The notes beneath the pieces are model-generated. The model ran no database searches. It saw nothing but the letters and a program-made list of their open reading frames with translations, and had not been told where the DNA came from. From assembly GCF_027568575.1 (NCBI RefSeq), contig NZ_JANUVP010000005.1: a stretch of 64,000 nucleotides of DNA; one strand, written 5' to 3'. Position 1 is the stretch's first letter, and every line of letters starts with the position of its first letter. Below are positions 1 through 8,491 of the stretch, piece after piece. This stretch comes from Caldifermentibacillus hisashii. Its GTDB lineage: Bacteria; Bacillota; Bacilli; Bacillales; Caldibacillaceae. The position numbers and the translations under genes were made by a program.

Positions 1-737
1 TCACGAATCCCGAGTCGCCAGCCTCCATATTTATTCCAACCTTTCATTTCGATCACACCGTAACAGGTTGAATAGACATTAACGCCATAATCGGCAAAAA
101 TATCTGTTCCTTCATGAATCCGTCGGCCGCCCCAACCCCTAGCATCTCCCCATGTATCACGGTAACTAAAGTTTGCCCGAATCGGGAGAGGAAAGTGATG
201 TTCCTCCAAATTTAACGTTTGCCAGGTATGATACATTTTTGCAAAACTGACTATTATTCCTACCGTTTTATCTCGTTTATAATACTCCCAAAGCCCTATT
301 TTAATATGGTCTTCATCTGTTCCGAAATTCAATAAATAATTGGCCATAGTATATAAAACATCTTCATCATTTGTTCTTTCCGCCTTGCCGTCACCATTAC
401 CATCCTGACCAATCCCGCCAAAAATTTTTATACTTAGAGGATTCGTATCTTCTTGATCCGGATTGAGAAGACCGCACCACTTTTCAGCCGGAATATAAAT
501 CCCCGTTAATCCGGTTGGCTTTGGTAAATCTTTCCGGACTGAGCGAATATTTCTTTCATATTGATCGATGGCAGCTAAATAATACCAAGGTATAAAAGTA
601 ACGCTTTCGATCTTTTTATAAAGCACCATTCGCCTTTGATATAATTCCTCTCTTTCCGAATCGGCAGCGAAAACATTTCCGGGATAAAATAAGTTGAGGA
701 GAAAGCAGATTGTGATTATATGTATAAAATTGCGCAA
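1..737 (-). CDS. lytH: L-Ala-D-Glu peptidoglycan endopeptidase LytH (M23), C-terminus missing
   Basis: Reading leftward from a TTG start at 737, preceded by GGGAGGTG, an open frame of 245 codons runs off the window edge. It begins with a hydrophobic signal segment ending near NVFAADS and reaches the start of an M23/LytM metallopeptidase domain: RIHEGTDIFADYG carries the first zinc-binding His and Asp. Sequence and position next to yutD match B. subtilis LytH (YunA), a late sporulation enzyme that trims stem peptides in the spore cortex. The rest of the catalytic domain lies outside the window, so completeness cannot be judged. It is divergent from yutD. Confidence 0.85.
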   Translation of the reverse strand, partial: MRNFIHIITICFLLNLFYPGNVFAADSEREELYQRRMVLYKKIESVTFIPWYYLAAIDQYERNIRSVRKDLPKPTGLTGIYIPAEKWCGLLNPDQEDTNPLSIKIFGGIGQDGNGDGKAERTNDEDVLYTMANYLLNFGTDEDHIKIGLWEYYKRDKTVGIIVSFAKMYHTWQTLNLEEHHFPLPIRANFSYRDTWGDARGWGGRRIHEGTDIFADYGVNVYSTCYGVIEMKGWNKYGGWRLGIR

Positions 738-910
738 ATACTACACCTCCCAATTGTATAATGCTAATTTTTGCATCCGATTGAACATTCATGATTGATA
801 TATTTTGGTAAAAACAGTGTGTTTTCTAAGCAAACGATATTAGTGATTGAACACGAAAAATGGGGTATAATCATTTTATAGGCTTTGTCAAAGATGAGGG
901 TGATATACAT

Positions 911-1186
911 ATGGTTTGTATCCACAATTTTTGTTATGAATTGGTGGAAGAAAGAAAAAACGGGTTTAATGAACAAGCTTTTCGTGAACGATACAGTGAG
1001 ATACTAAGTCGCTATGATTATATTGTTGGTGACTGGGGATATGGTCAATTAAGGCTAAAAGGTTTTTTTGATGACCAGAATCAAAAAGCAACCTTTGATA
1101 CGAAAATTAGTACATTATCGGAATATCTTTATGAATATTGCAATTTTGGCTGTCCCTATTTTGTTTTAAAAAAAGTGGACAAGTAA
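911..1186 (+). CDS. yutD: YutD family protein
   Basis: A 91-residue conserved Bacilli protein of unknown function. The core YDYIVGDWGYGQLRLKGFF followed by FDDQNQ and YLYEYCNFGCPYF is typical of YutD. The frame is open from an ATG at 860, but that ATG overlaps a TATAAT (866-871). The ATG at 911 has GAGGGTGA seven bases upstream and gives the usual family length, so it is preferred. It opens the yutD-yutE-yutF series. No enzymatic motif is visible. Confidence 0.85.
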   Translation: MVCIHNFCYELVEERKNGFNEQAFRERYSEILSRYDYIVGDWGYGQLRLKGFFDDQNQKATFDTKISTLSEYLYEYCNFGCPYFVLKKVDK

Positions 1187-1271
1187 TTAAAGTTTTAAAA
1201 CGATTGATTCTTTCAACATAAAAGAAGATCGTAATCAAATAAGCTGTTGTTATAAAAGGAGATGACCCATC

Positions 1272-1712
1272 ATGTTTTTTGTCGATCGGGAAAAAATTGA
1301 AGAAACCCTTACCTTTTTAGAAGGACAAATCAACATTTTTAATCAATTGGATCAGATTGAAAACCAAGTGCAAAAAGCGGCACTGGAGCGGGTGGCCCAA
1401 ATGATGTTAGAATCCGTCATCGATGTCGGTAACAGCCTTATCGACGGTTTTATTATGCGTGATCCGGGGAGTTATGAGGATATCATTGATATTCTTTTGG
1501 ACGAGCAGGTAATTGGCGAAAAAGATGGGGAACAGCTGAAAAAACTAATTCCTTTTAGAAAAAGTTTAGTTCTCTTTTTTACATCCATTGATCATGAAGA
1601 ATTGTATCGGCTTGTAAACGAAAACTTGCAGGCATTTATAGATTTTCCAACCCATGTCAGAACATACTTAGCAAAAGAACTGGGACCGGTATCTGCATTT
1701 AAAAGTAAGTGA
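1272..1712 (+). CDS. yutE: YutE, DUF86/HepT-like domain protein
   Basis: A helical protein of 146 residues belonging to DUF86, the fold of HepT-type toxins. It matches B. subtilis YutE over its length (start MFFVDREKIEETL, central DGFIMRDPGSYEDI, end ELGPVSAFK). Classical HepT RNases carry an R-x4-6-H motif. The equivalent stretch here, IPFRKSLVLFFTSID, has the Arg but no His at that spacing, and no MNT antitoxin gene lies next to it. A housekeeping role, not a toxin-antitoxin role, is inferred. The ribosome site AAAAGGAG precedes the ATG. Confidence 0.85.
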   Translation: MFFVDREKIEETLTFLEGQINIFNQLDQIENQVQKAALERVAQMMLESVIDVGNSLIDGFIMRDPGSYEDIIDILLDEQVIGEKDGEQLKKLIPFRKSLVLFFTSIDHEELYRLVNENLQAFIDFPTHVRTYLAKELGPVSAFKSK

Positions 1713-1877
1713 AAAAAGGAAAGCTGAAAACTGGTCATTAGAAAATCATAACAAACATGGCGGTCAACATCATACCTCCACCAAACACAATAAAAAAGGT
1801 TTATTTTCATGGTAAACCGGTTTGCTAAACGAATTTTATTTTCAAACATAGGTTCGTAAACATTGAAAGGAGAACGA

Positions 1878-2642
1878 ATGAAAAAGTATCAAGGTTATTT
1901 GATTGATTTAGATGGAACGATGTATCGGGGATCCGAAAAAATTGAAGCGGCAGGCAGATTTGTTCAACGTTTAGTTGAGCATAACATTTCATATTTGTTC
2001 GTAACGAATAATTCAACAAGGACGCCGGAACAAGTCGCCGAGAAATTGAGATCCTTTGATATTCCTGCAACAAAAGAGCAAGTATTTACGACAAGTATGG
2101 CAACTGCTAATTACATAGAAGAAATAGATAAAAATGCAACGGTTTATTATATCGGAGAAGTAGGACTTCAAACCGCCTTGGAAGAAAAAGGATTTCGTTT
2201 CGCCGGAGAAAATGCCGATGTTGTCGTTGTCGGTCTTGATCGCGAAATTACGTATGAAAAATTAGCGGTAGCTTGCCTGGCTATACGTAACGGTGCCAAG
2301 TTTATTTCGACAAACGGTGATTTTGCTTTGCCGACAGAACGCGGATTTATGCCCGGTAATGGTGCGCTGACGGCTTTAATTAGCACTTCAACGCAAGTAC
2401 AACCAATTTTCATCGGAAAGCCGGAAACGATTATTATTGAACAAGCTTTAAAAGTAATCGGTTCGGATAAGACGGAAACGTTGATGGTTGGTGACAATTA
2501 CGATACAGATATTGCTGCTGGGATTCGTACCGGTCTTGACACGTTAATCGTTCATACCGGTGTAACGAGTAAAGAGAAATTGAAGGAATTCCGTGAACAA
2601 CCGACCTATTCAATTGATTCACTTGATGAATGGGAGTTTTGA
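1878..2642 (+). CDS. yutF: HAD-superfamily phosphatase YutF (NagD/PNPase-like)
   Basis: A HAD hydrolase of the NagD type, 254 residues. Motif I is LIDLDGTMYRG near the start with both catalytic Asp residues. Motif II is FVTNNSTR, and motifs III/IV are the Lys in FIGKPE and MVGDNYDTDIAAG. Relatives dephosphorylate small phospho-metabolites and p-nitrophenyl phosphate; the physiological substrate is unknown. The ATG at 1878 follows AAAGGAG, so an in-frame TTG at 1863 is not needed. A strong terminator follows at 2651. Confidence 0.92.
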   Translation: MKKYQGYLIDLDGTMYRGSEKIEAAGRFVQRLVEHNISYLFVTNNSTRTPEQVAEKLRSFDIPATKEQVFTTSMATANYIEEIDKNATVYYIGEVGLQTALEEKGFRFAGENADVVVVGLDREITYEKLAVACLAIRNGAKFISTNGDFALPTERGFMPGNGALTALISTSTQVQPIFIGKPETIIIEQALKVIGSDKTETLMVGDNYDTDIAAGIRTGLDTLIVHTGVTSKEKLKEFREQPTYSIDSLDEWEF

Positions 2643-2650
2643 TTGGACAT

Positions 2651-2683
2651 GTTAAAAAATCCCTAAAAAAGGGATTTTTTAAC
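2651..2683. terminator. Hairpin terminator between convergent yutF and yutG
   Basis: Perfect 13-bp arms GTTAAAAAATCCC and GGGATTTTTTAAC with a 7-nt A-rich loop lie directly after the yutF stop. The A/T-rich arms could serve both converging genes. Confidence 0.8.
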
Positions 2684-2735
2684 ATTTTACCACATATTTT
2701 GAACTGCCGATATTTCCGTCAATTTGGAACGTATG

Positions 2736-3239
2736 TTACTCTACATTCGCTGCTCTGTGGGCAAGACGGCTGGACGCTGCGGCAGCAATCGCCCCAACAA
2801 GATCATCTAAAAACGTATTAACTTTCCCTGTTGATTTATCGTTCAAATACTTCAAAATTCCCGGTTTTAATTTGTCAATATAGCCATAATTCGTAAAACC
2901 GATTGAACCATAGACGTTCACAATCGAAAATGCCAAAATTTCATCCACTCCATAAAGACCTTCATCCGTTTTAACAATCGACAACAGTGGTTCTTCCAAT
3001 AATCCTTTTTCTGCAAGAACATCTAATTGAACCCCGGTAATCACCGCATTTTGCACTTCCCGTTTTTTCAATACAGCTTCAACGTTTTCAATACAGTCTT
3101 GTAATTGTAATTCAGGATGATAGCTCTTTTGTAGAAAATAGACTAATTCCGCAATATTTTTAATGGTTACACCCCGATCTTCCAACGCTTTTTTTGCAAT
3201 ATCTCCTATTTGTGGAAACATATTTGATTGTTCATTCAT
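2736..3239 (-). CDS. yutG: Phosphatidylglycerophosphatase A-like protein YutG
   Basis: A 167-residue protein of the PgpA family in the Gram-positive YutG subgroup. Visible hallmarks are EALEDRGV-type N-terminal helices, GLYGVDEILAFSIVNVYGSIG in the middle, and KVNTFLDDLVGAIAAAAS near the C-terminus, whose Asp pair matches the conserved acidic site. Unlike E. coli PgpA the subgroup has few transmembrane segments, and its substrate is not firmly known. The ATG at 3239 with GGTGA upstream is chosen; TTG (3251) and GTG (3248) are alternatives. It converges on yutF. Confidence 0.8.
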   Translation of the reverse strand: MNEQSNMFPQIGDIAKKALEDRGVTIKNIAELVYFLQKSYHPELQLQDCIENVEAVLKKREVQNAVITGVQLDVLAEKGLLEEPLLSIVKTDEGLYGVDEILAFSIVNVYGSIGFTNYGYIDKLKPGILKYLNDKSTGKVNTFLDDLVGAIAAAASSRLAHRAANVE

Positions 3240-3380
3240 ATCATTCACCAATCCTTATTCATTAATTTGAAACAATACCTGATATGTATAGTTAGGTAAA
3301 AGAAAATATATTTGGTAAATCCATCATAATATTAATTATAACAATGATTTTAAAAAATATGTTAAAAAGGGGAACAGCGC

Positions 3381-4382
3381 ATGATTCAGTTCTTGCAACA
3401 GGAGTTTGGCATTTTCCCGGGTCAATCTTTTAAAATCCGCCAATATGATGCTTATTATGATGGTCATCATATTTATATTTTGATAAAAGTATATGAACAG
3501 GAGCAGGAAGAATTACAGGTTCGCTATGAAATGACAAATTATCTTCGGCAAAATGGCGAAAAGTTTGTTCCTGCTTTTTTCGCTGCCACGGACGGGAGAT
3601 TTGTTAAACAGCTGGATGAAAATTATTATATTGTTTTAAAGTTAGAGCAATGGCGAAATAAACGATATCAATTTCCGGGCAGGCGGTTGGCTTACTTTCA
3701 TAACCATGGGAAATATTTTCGGTCAGAAAAAGATGTACTAAATCGGCTTGGTAAATGGAAAGAGTTATGGGAAAGCCGCATTGATCGGCTGGAAAAAATA
3801 TGGCAACAGAACGTAATGAATCAACCGAATAATGATTTTGAACGACTTTTTATTGACTCTTTTCCTTATTATGCCGGGATGACTGAAAATGCCATTCAAT
3901 ATTTTGTAGATACGACGATCGATGAGCAACCGACCGGTTTTGATGTTGCGACCGTTTGCCATGAACGATTTACCATGGATACATGGACAGATCCGATCAT
4001 TTTGAAAGATCCTTTTGATTGGATTGTTGATCACCCGGTGCGGGACATTGCAGAATGGATTCGGCATGTGTATTTCAGCCAACCGCAAATGGTCCAGAAA
4101 CCAATTCAAAAATTTATTCAAGATTACGAAACACAAACGTCTTTATCTCCTTTTGCTTGGCGGTTACTGTATTCCCGTTTAGTTTTGCCAATTCACTACT
4201 TTCAATGTATTGAATTGTATTACGCCCGTTTGGCAGATAATTTTGACAATGACATGACAGGAAAAATAAAGAAAATTCTCAATCAATCCGGTGATTATGA
4301 ACGTTTCTTGGCTCATTTTTATGATATGGCCGGAGCTCCTCATCGTTCACTTCAATTACCAAAGCTCGATTGGTTCAACTAA
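3381..4382 (+). CDS. yutH: Spore coat-associated kinase-like protein YutH
   Basis: A 333-residue member of the CotS/YutH family, spore-coat proteins with an aminoglycoside-phosphotransferase-like fold. The sequence has the family pattern of an N-terminal lobe (FKIRQYDAYYDG, YIVLKLEQWR), a histidine-rich centre (LAYFHNHG) and a C-lobe near DWIVDHPVRDIAEWIR. In B. subtilis yutH is expressed late in the mother cell. The ribosome site AAAAGGGG precedes the ATG. A hairpin terminator follows directly. Confidence 0.85.
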   Translation: MIQFLQQEFGIFPGQSFKIRQYDAYYDGHHIYILIKVYEQEQEELQVRYEMTNYLRQNGEKFVPAFFAATDGRFVKQLDENYYIVLKLEQWRNKRYQFPGRRLAYFHNHGKYFRSEKDVLNRLGKWKELWESRIDRLEKIWQQNVMNQPNNDFERLFIDSFPYYAGMTENAIQYFVDTTIDEQPTGFDVATVCHERFTMDTWTDPIILKDPFDWIVDHPVRDIAEWIRHVYFSQPQMVQKPIQKFIQDYETQTSLSPFAWRLLYSRLVLPIHYFQCIELYYARLADNFDNDMTGKIKKILNQSGDYERFLAHFYDMAGAPHRSLQLPKLDWFN

Positions 4383-4411
4383 CCATCCGTGGGAAAAACC
4401 CCCACGGATGG
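4383..4411 (+). terminator. Terminator/dispersed hairpin after yutH
   Basis: Perfect 11-bp arms CCATCCGTGGG and CCCACGGATGG with a 7-nt loop, followed by GAAATTTCACTTTATTTTTATG. The hairpin and its 3' flank recur in variant form at 33579 and 34185, so it belongs to a repeat family as well as acting as the likely yutH terminator. Confidence 0.7.
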
Positions 4412-4478
4412 AAATTTCACTTTATTTTTATGATATAATAATGGCAGTAGAATAGATTGAAGTTTTGGAGGGTTAGTT

Positions 4479-5468
4479 ATGTCATCGAAACCGTATATAT
4501 ACATAACAAGAAAACTGCCGGAAGAGATAATTAATAATCTTTGTACATTTGCCGATGTTGGCATGTGGGAAAAAGAAGAAGAACCGGTTCCACGGGAAAT
4601 ATTATTGCAGGAAACGAAGAAAGCGGACGCACTGTTAACGATGTTATCTGACCGTATTGATGAAGAAATTTTTCAAGCAGGCGAAAAATTGAAAGTAATT
4701 GCAAACTTGGCGGTCGGCTATGACAATATTGATATTGAACTTGCCACAAAATACGGAATCGCTGTTTGCCATACACCCGATGTTTTAACCGATACGACTG
4801 CTGATTTGGCCTTTTCCTTATTATTAATGGTGGGGAGACGTTTAGCTGAGTCCGTAGAATTGGTAAAAAGTGGAGAGTGGAAAAGTTGGAGCCCGCTATT
4901 TATGGCAGGTACGGATATCCATCATAAAACAATTGGAATTGTTGGCATGGGGAAGATCGGTGAAGCTTTGGCAAAACGGGCATTAGGCTTTGATATGAAC
5001 GTTTTATACCATAATCGTCATCGGAAAATGTATGTTGAAAAAGCATTAGGGGTTCACTATCGCTCTTTTCCTGATCTTGTAACTGAGTCCGATTATGTTG
5101 TTTGTTTAACCCCGCTGACGGAAGAAACAAGAGGAATGTTCACCAAAGACGTATTTCGAAAAATGAAAAAAACGGCATTTTTTATCAATGTGGCCAGAGG
5201 TGCGGTAGTGATAGAAGAAGATTTACTGTCGGCACTTAGAGAAGGCGAAATTGCCGGAGCGGGTCTTGATGTATTTGAAAAAGAACCGATTGATCCGCAA
5301 CATCCTTTTTTAAAAATGAAAAATGTAGTTGCTCTCCCGCATATCGGCAGTGCATCAATTGAAACAAGAACAGCAATGATGAAGCTTTGTTGCCGGAATA
5401 TCGAGTTGATTTTGAAAAATGAAAAGCCGATTAGTATAGTGAATGAAGCAGTGTTTTTAGCTAAATGA
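4479..5468 (+). CDS. D-isomer-specific 2-hydroxyacid dehydrogenase (glyoxylate/hydroxypyruvate reductase type)
   Basis: A 329-residue NAD(P)-dependent dehydrogenase. The Rossmann motif is GIVGMGKIGEALAKRALGF near residue 150. The catalytic Arg sits in NVARGAVV, the Glu in the segment after DVFEKEP, and the His in LPHIGSAS. Such enzymes interconvert glycerate/hydroxypyruvate or glycolate/glyoxylate; the exact substrate cannot be read from sequence. TTGGAGGG precedes the ATG. It ends in a hairpin shared with the converging yutI gene. Confidence 0.88.
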   Translation: MSSKPYIYITRKLPEEIINNLCTFADVGMWEKEEEPVPREILLQETKKADALLTMLSDRIDEEIFQAGEKLKVIANLAVGYDNIDIELATKYGIAVCHTPDVLTDTTADLAFSLLLMVGRRLAESVELVKSGEWKSWSPLFMAGTDIHHKTIGIVGMGKIGEALAKRALGFDMNVLYHNRHRKMYVEKALGVHYRSFPDLVTESDYVVCLTPLTEETRGMFTKDVFRKMKKTAFFINVARGAVVIEEDLLSALREGEIAGAGLDVFEKEPIDPQHPFLKMKNVVALPHIGSASIETRTAMMKLCCRNIELILKNEKPISIVNEAVFLAK

Positions 5469-5502
5469 TTGAAAATTTATTCCATGCGTTACGCTGAGAA
5501 AA

Positions 5503-5530
5503 AAGGGCTGGGGTAAAGATCCCCCGCCCT
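5503..5530. terminator. Bidirectional terminator between dehydrogenase gene and yutI
   Basis: Arms AGGGCTGGGG and CCCCCGCCCT enclose TAAAGAT. The upstream A-run becomes a T-run on the minus strand, so it suits termination of yutI best. Confidence 0.7.
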
Positions 5531-5539
5531 ATAATCAAT

Positions 5540-5770
5540 TTAAAACACTTGTTCAACTTCTACAACACCCGGGACTTCTTCAAATAATGCCCGTTCAATA
5601 CCCGCCTTCAATGTAATAGTCGAACTTGGGCATGTTCCACAAGCACCAAGTAACCGCAATTTAACAACACCATCTTCCACATCAACAAGTTCACAATCCC
5701 CGCCATCACGGAGAAGAAACGGACGCAGTTTATCTAAAACCTCTTGGACTTGTTCTTTTAATTCAGGCAT
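5540..5770 (-). CDS. yutI: NifU C-terminal-domain Fe-S scaffold/carrier YutI
   Basis: A 76-residue NifU-like protein with the conserved metal-binding CxxC in LLGACGTCPSST and the motif FLLRDGGDCELVDV. Such proteins assemble or carry [4Fe-4S] clusters in the cytosol. The frame stays open upstream, but the ATG at 5770 with GAAAGGAGTGCGATGGA upstream gives the family length; the extension reads into a dispersed repeat. A second Fe-S protein, yutM, lies 2 kb away. Confidence 0.9.
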   Translation of the reverse strand: MPELKEQVQEVLDKLRPFLLRDGGDCELVDVEDGVVKLRLLGACGTCPSSTITLKAGIERALFEEVPGVVEVEQVF

Positions 5771-5942
5771 TCCATCGCACTCCTTTCTAAATCCTATTAT
5801 AATAAGGATAGAGAGAAAAATCCATTTGTTAGTTTTGTAAAGAATCCCAGGCCTAATTTTTTTGACCCCTGATACATGGTTCAGTGAAATCGGCTGTAAA
5901 TGGATCTTTCGCAGCTTCCTTGTGGGCTTAACCTTAAGTCCT

Positions 5943-5994
5943 AAAATTTTCAACTACGTAGAATGAGCATCCTTGCTGGAAATTTTTACTTTTT
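5943..5994 (-). repeat. Partial copy of a dispersed repeat (reverse orientation)
   Basis: This segment contains AACTACGTAGAATGAGC and TTGCTGGAAATTTTTACTTT. It is the reverse complement of the left half of the element at 32679, matching at most positions. The right half with the CTCGGC hairpin is not recognisable here. It lies between divergent yutI and yuzD. Confidence 0.6.
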
Positions 5995-6065
5995 GTGGAT
6001 AAAAAATTGTACTCATTGTCATTGTTTGAGATGATTGTAAAATGTAAGAGAGAAAGGAGATACCT

Positions 6066-6389
6066 ATGGAAAGTTTCAATCCGGTTGTCATTACCATTTA
6101 TGGTGCGGAACAAATTTGTGCAAGTTGTGTTAATCTGCCATCATCAAAAGATACGTATGAATGGCTGCAGGCTGCAATTTCAAGAAAATATCCGAATCAA
6201 GCATTTGTGATTGATTATGTCGATATTATGAACCCGCCTGATGATGAGGAAAAGCGGCAATTCGCCGAAAAGGTAATTGAGGAAGATTTGTTTTACCCGG
6301 TTGTCGTCATTGGTAATCAAATCGTGGCGGAAGGGAATCCAAATTTAAAGGTAATTTACGCAGAAATGGAAAAATACGGATATAAGTAA
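6066..6389 (+). CDS. yuzD: YuzD family thioredoxin-fold protein (DUF1462)
   Basis: A 107-residue small protein. ICASCVNLPSS near the N-terminus has a CxxC at the place of a thioredoxin/glutaredoxin active site, followed by ISRKYP and DYVDIMNPPD and a C-terminal VVVIGNQIVAEGNPNL. It is conserved in Bacilli beside nifU-like yutI. A redox or Fe-S-related role is inferred from the fold and context. The ribosome site AGAAAGGAGA precedes the ATG. Confidence 0.85.
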   Translation: MESFNPVVITIYGAEQICASCVNLPSSKDTYEWLQAAISRKYPNQAFVIDYVDIMNPPDDEEKRQFAEKVIEEDLFYPVVVIGNQIVAEGNPNLKVIYAEMEKYGYK

Positions 6390-6443
6390 GCTGGACTTTA
6401 AAAAAGGTTTATCCCGGCAAACAATGTATGTTTATAATAATTA

Positions 6444-6474
6444 AGACAATTTCCTCAAATCGAGGAAATTGTCT
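6444..6474. terminator. Terminator between convergent yuzD and yutJ
   Basis: Perfect 13-bp arms AGACAATTTCCTC and GAGGAAATTGTCT with a 5-nt loop stand between the two converging genes. Confidence 0.75.
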
Positions 6475-6483
6475 ACTATATTT

Positions 6484-7551
6484 TCAACCGTTGTGAAATT
6501 TATACAGCCAGAGAATCCCGGATTTTAATAGTCTTGCTACACGGCCGGTCAATGGACGCTCAGCGACGAGACCGAATCCTTGTTTTTTTCCTAACGAACC
6601 AAGAATCCCTTTCAATTTTATTTCCGGCAACTCATCCGGCAAATCTTCCCCATTCCATCTTTTTAATAATACTAGAGCAATTTGGTCGCCTTGTGCTTCT
6701 GCAAGTTGGGCACTCGGTGCAAACGGCAAGCTTGCACAGTCACCGACTACGTAAACATGTTCATTCCCGGGAATATTATGATAAGATGTCAAAACAACTC
6801 TCCCGGATTCGTCTTTTTCAACATCAAGTTCGCGAACAACTTTACTTGGGCGAATCCCTGCTGTCCAAACAATACAATCAAAATTCATTGGTTCATCATA
6901 ATTGTATAAAATACCTTCTTCCACTTTTGTGATATTTGCATAGTTGACAATGGTGACTCCATGGTCTTGAAACCAATCGTTGACATATTTACTCAACTTC
7001 TCCGGAAACTTTGAGAGAACCATTTTGCCACGATCAAACAAAAATATTTTTAAATCAGGTCTTGATTCATGAAGCTCACTGGCAATTTCTACTCCGCTTA
7101 ATCCGGCACCGACAATCGCCACTCTTGAACTTCTAGGCAAATTATTTAACGCATTATTTGTCTGTCTCGTTGCTTCAATGGATTGGATTCCGTACGTATA
7201 CTGATCGGCCCCCGGAATATCATGGTACTTATCTTCACAGCCTAATCCAATAATGAGATCATCGTAAATAATTGCTTCATGGTTTTGCAATTCAACTCGG
7301 TTGTTTTGCAAATCGATATGACTCACTTCATCATTAATAAATTCCAGTTGCGGGTGATTCGGAAACGCTACCCGAATGTGGTTATCCGGGATAGTCCCGG
7401 CTGCTAGGGCATAAAATTCGGTTTTAAAACAGTGATAAGGTGCTTTATCCACTAGCACGATTTTAATGTCTTCTGGAACTCCGCTTTGGAAAAGTTTTTG
7501 CATAATCCGCATTCCACCGTAACCGCCGCCTAAAATGACAAGTTTTTTCAT
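6484..7551 (-). CDS. yutJ: NADH dehydrogenase-like flavoprotein YutJ (type II Ndh family)
   Basis: A 355-residue FAD/NAD-dependent oxidoreductase. The N-terminus KLVILGGGYGGMR is the FAD Rossmann motif, AIVGAGLSGVEIASEL is the second, NAD-binding GxGxxG, and YVVGDCA near residue 270 is the FAD-contacting motif. It resembles type II NADH:quinone oxidoreductases but is shorter than Ndh, which usually has about 390-400 residues and a C-terminal membrane-binding tail; the tail here ends at LWLYKFHNG. Membrane attachment and quinone use are family inferences. Confidence 0.85.
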   Translation of the reverse strand: MKKLVILGGGYGGMRIMQKLFQSGVPEDIKIVLVDKAPYHCFKTEFYALAAGTIPDNHIRVAFPNHPQLEFINDEVSHIDLQNNRVELQNHEAIIYDDLIIGLGCEDKYHDIPGADQYTYGIQSIEATRQTNNALNNLPRSSRVAIVGAGLSGVEIASELHESRPDLKIFLFDRGKMVLSKFPEKLSKYVNDWFQDHGVTIVNYANITKVEEGILYNYDEPMNFDCIVWTAGIRPSKVVRELDVEKDESGRVVLTSYHNIPGNEHVYVVGDCASLPFAPSAQLAEAQGDQIALVLLKRWNGEDLPDELPEIKLKGILGSLGKKQGFGLVAERPLTGRVARLLKSGILWLYKFHNG

Positions 7552-7876
7552 GGTATTTTCCCCTTTGTTTGATTCTAGTTACTCCTCAATTTTTGTTAAA
7601 CTTTTATTTTTCTAATATTATAAAATTGGAAGTGAATCCCCTTTCATTTCTGAAAAACATATTCAATAAAATTATATTTGAATGATAAGAAATATACAAC
7701 CGATATTTACTATTTTAGCGGGTTCACAACAAATTGGATAGGAAACCGACCCGGAACACGAAAAAACATTGTGAAATAATCAAATCCATTTCGTTGTGAA
7801 TTACAGCAAGAATGTTTATACTAAAAGTATAGTTAAAAAAGGAAAAACATCCTTGATACATGAAGGAGGTTTCAAA
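7552..7876. other. Divergent intergenic region yutJ/yutM
   Basis: About 325 bp between divergent genes. A TTGTGAA near 7772 and another near 7793 look like single half-sites of Rex/Fnr-type operators, but neither forms a palindrome. No RNA structure or coding sequence was recognised. Confidence 0.4.
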
Positions 7877-8239
7877 ATGGAAAATGTGATTTTTTTATCG
7901 GAATCTGCCGCATACCAAGTAAAAGACATGATGGAACAAAATAATGAACAAGATGCGTATTTACGTGTTTTTGTTAAAGGCGGCGGCTGCAGTGGTTTAT
8001 CCTATGGGATGACTTTGGAACATACAGTGAAAGAAACGGATATTGAGTTTGAACAACATGGTATAAAAGTTCTTGTTGAGAAAACAGATGCTGCCATCTT
8101 ACAAGGAACAAAAATAGATTATAAACAGTCTCTCCTCGGAGGCGGCTTTACGATTGATAATCCGAACGCAATTGCCACTTGCGGATGCGGCTCATCTTTC
8201 CGTACCGCAACAAATGCCGGAGCACCCGGTGATTGTTAA
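7877..8239 (+). CDS. yutM: HesB/IscA-type Fe-S carrier YutM (ErpA-like)
   Basis: A 120-residue A-type carrier. The three conserved cysteines are visible: one in KGGGCSGLSYGM and the pair in ATCGCGSSF near the C-terminus. These proteins deliver Fe-S clusters to apo-enzymes. The frame extends upstream, but ATG 7877 with AAGGAGGT gives the family length. A 210-bp inverted-repeat element lies between this gene and converging yumC. Confidence 0.92.
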   Translation: MENVIFLSESAAYQVKDMMEQNNEQDAYLRVFVKGGGCSGLSYGMTLEHTVKETDIEFEQHGIKVLVEKTDAAILQGTKIDYKQSLLGGGFTIDNPNAIATCGCGSSFRTATNAGAPGDC

Positions 8240-8280
8240 CATTAAGATGACAAATCGGGATACGAATAAATGGTTGGGAA

Positions 8281-8490
8281 AAGAAAAGCGCAGAGCGCCC
8301 GCTTAGCGACTAGCAAACTTCACTCCCCTCCACTACGATAAGTCAACATCGGCTCGTCGCCGTGTTTCCTTTTCCTCGAAAAAGCTAATCGCTTTTTCTT
8401 CGTGCGATGTCTATTCGAGGAAGCAAATCTGTTCTCATTGCGGGGCGCTCCAGTTTGTACGTCGCTAAGCGGGCGCTCTGCGCTTTTCTT
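8281..8490. repeat. 210-bp element with perfect 30-bp inverted ends
   Basis: Positions 8281-8310 and 8461-8490 are exact reverse complements over 30 bp. The 150-bp interior is itself palindromic: AAAAAGC-TAATC-GCTTTTT nested inside TTCCTCG...CGAGGAA. The whole folds into one long branched hairpin between the convergent yutM and yumC. It may act as a two-way terminator. Its size and ends suggest a mobile or repetitive palindromic unit; no gene is inside. Confidence 0.75.
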
Positions 8491-8491
8491 A

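Noticed and set aside
1272..1712. HepT/MNT toxin-antitoxin pair
   Set aside because: There is no nucleotidyltransferase partner and the RNase motif is not intact.
7770..7800. Rex operator upstream of yutJ/yutM
   Set aside because: Only TTGTGAA half-sites are present; no palindromic partner with correct spacing.
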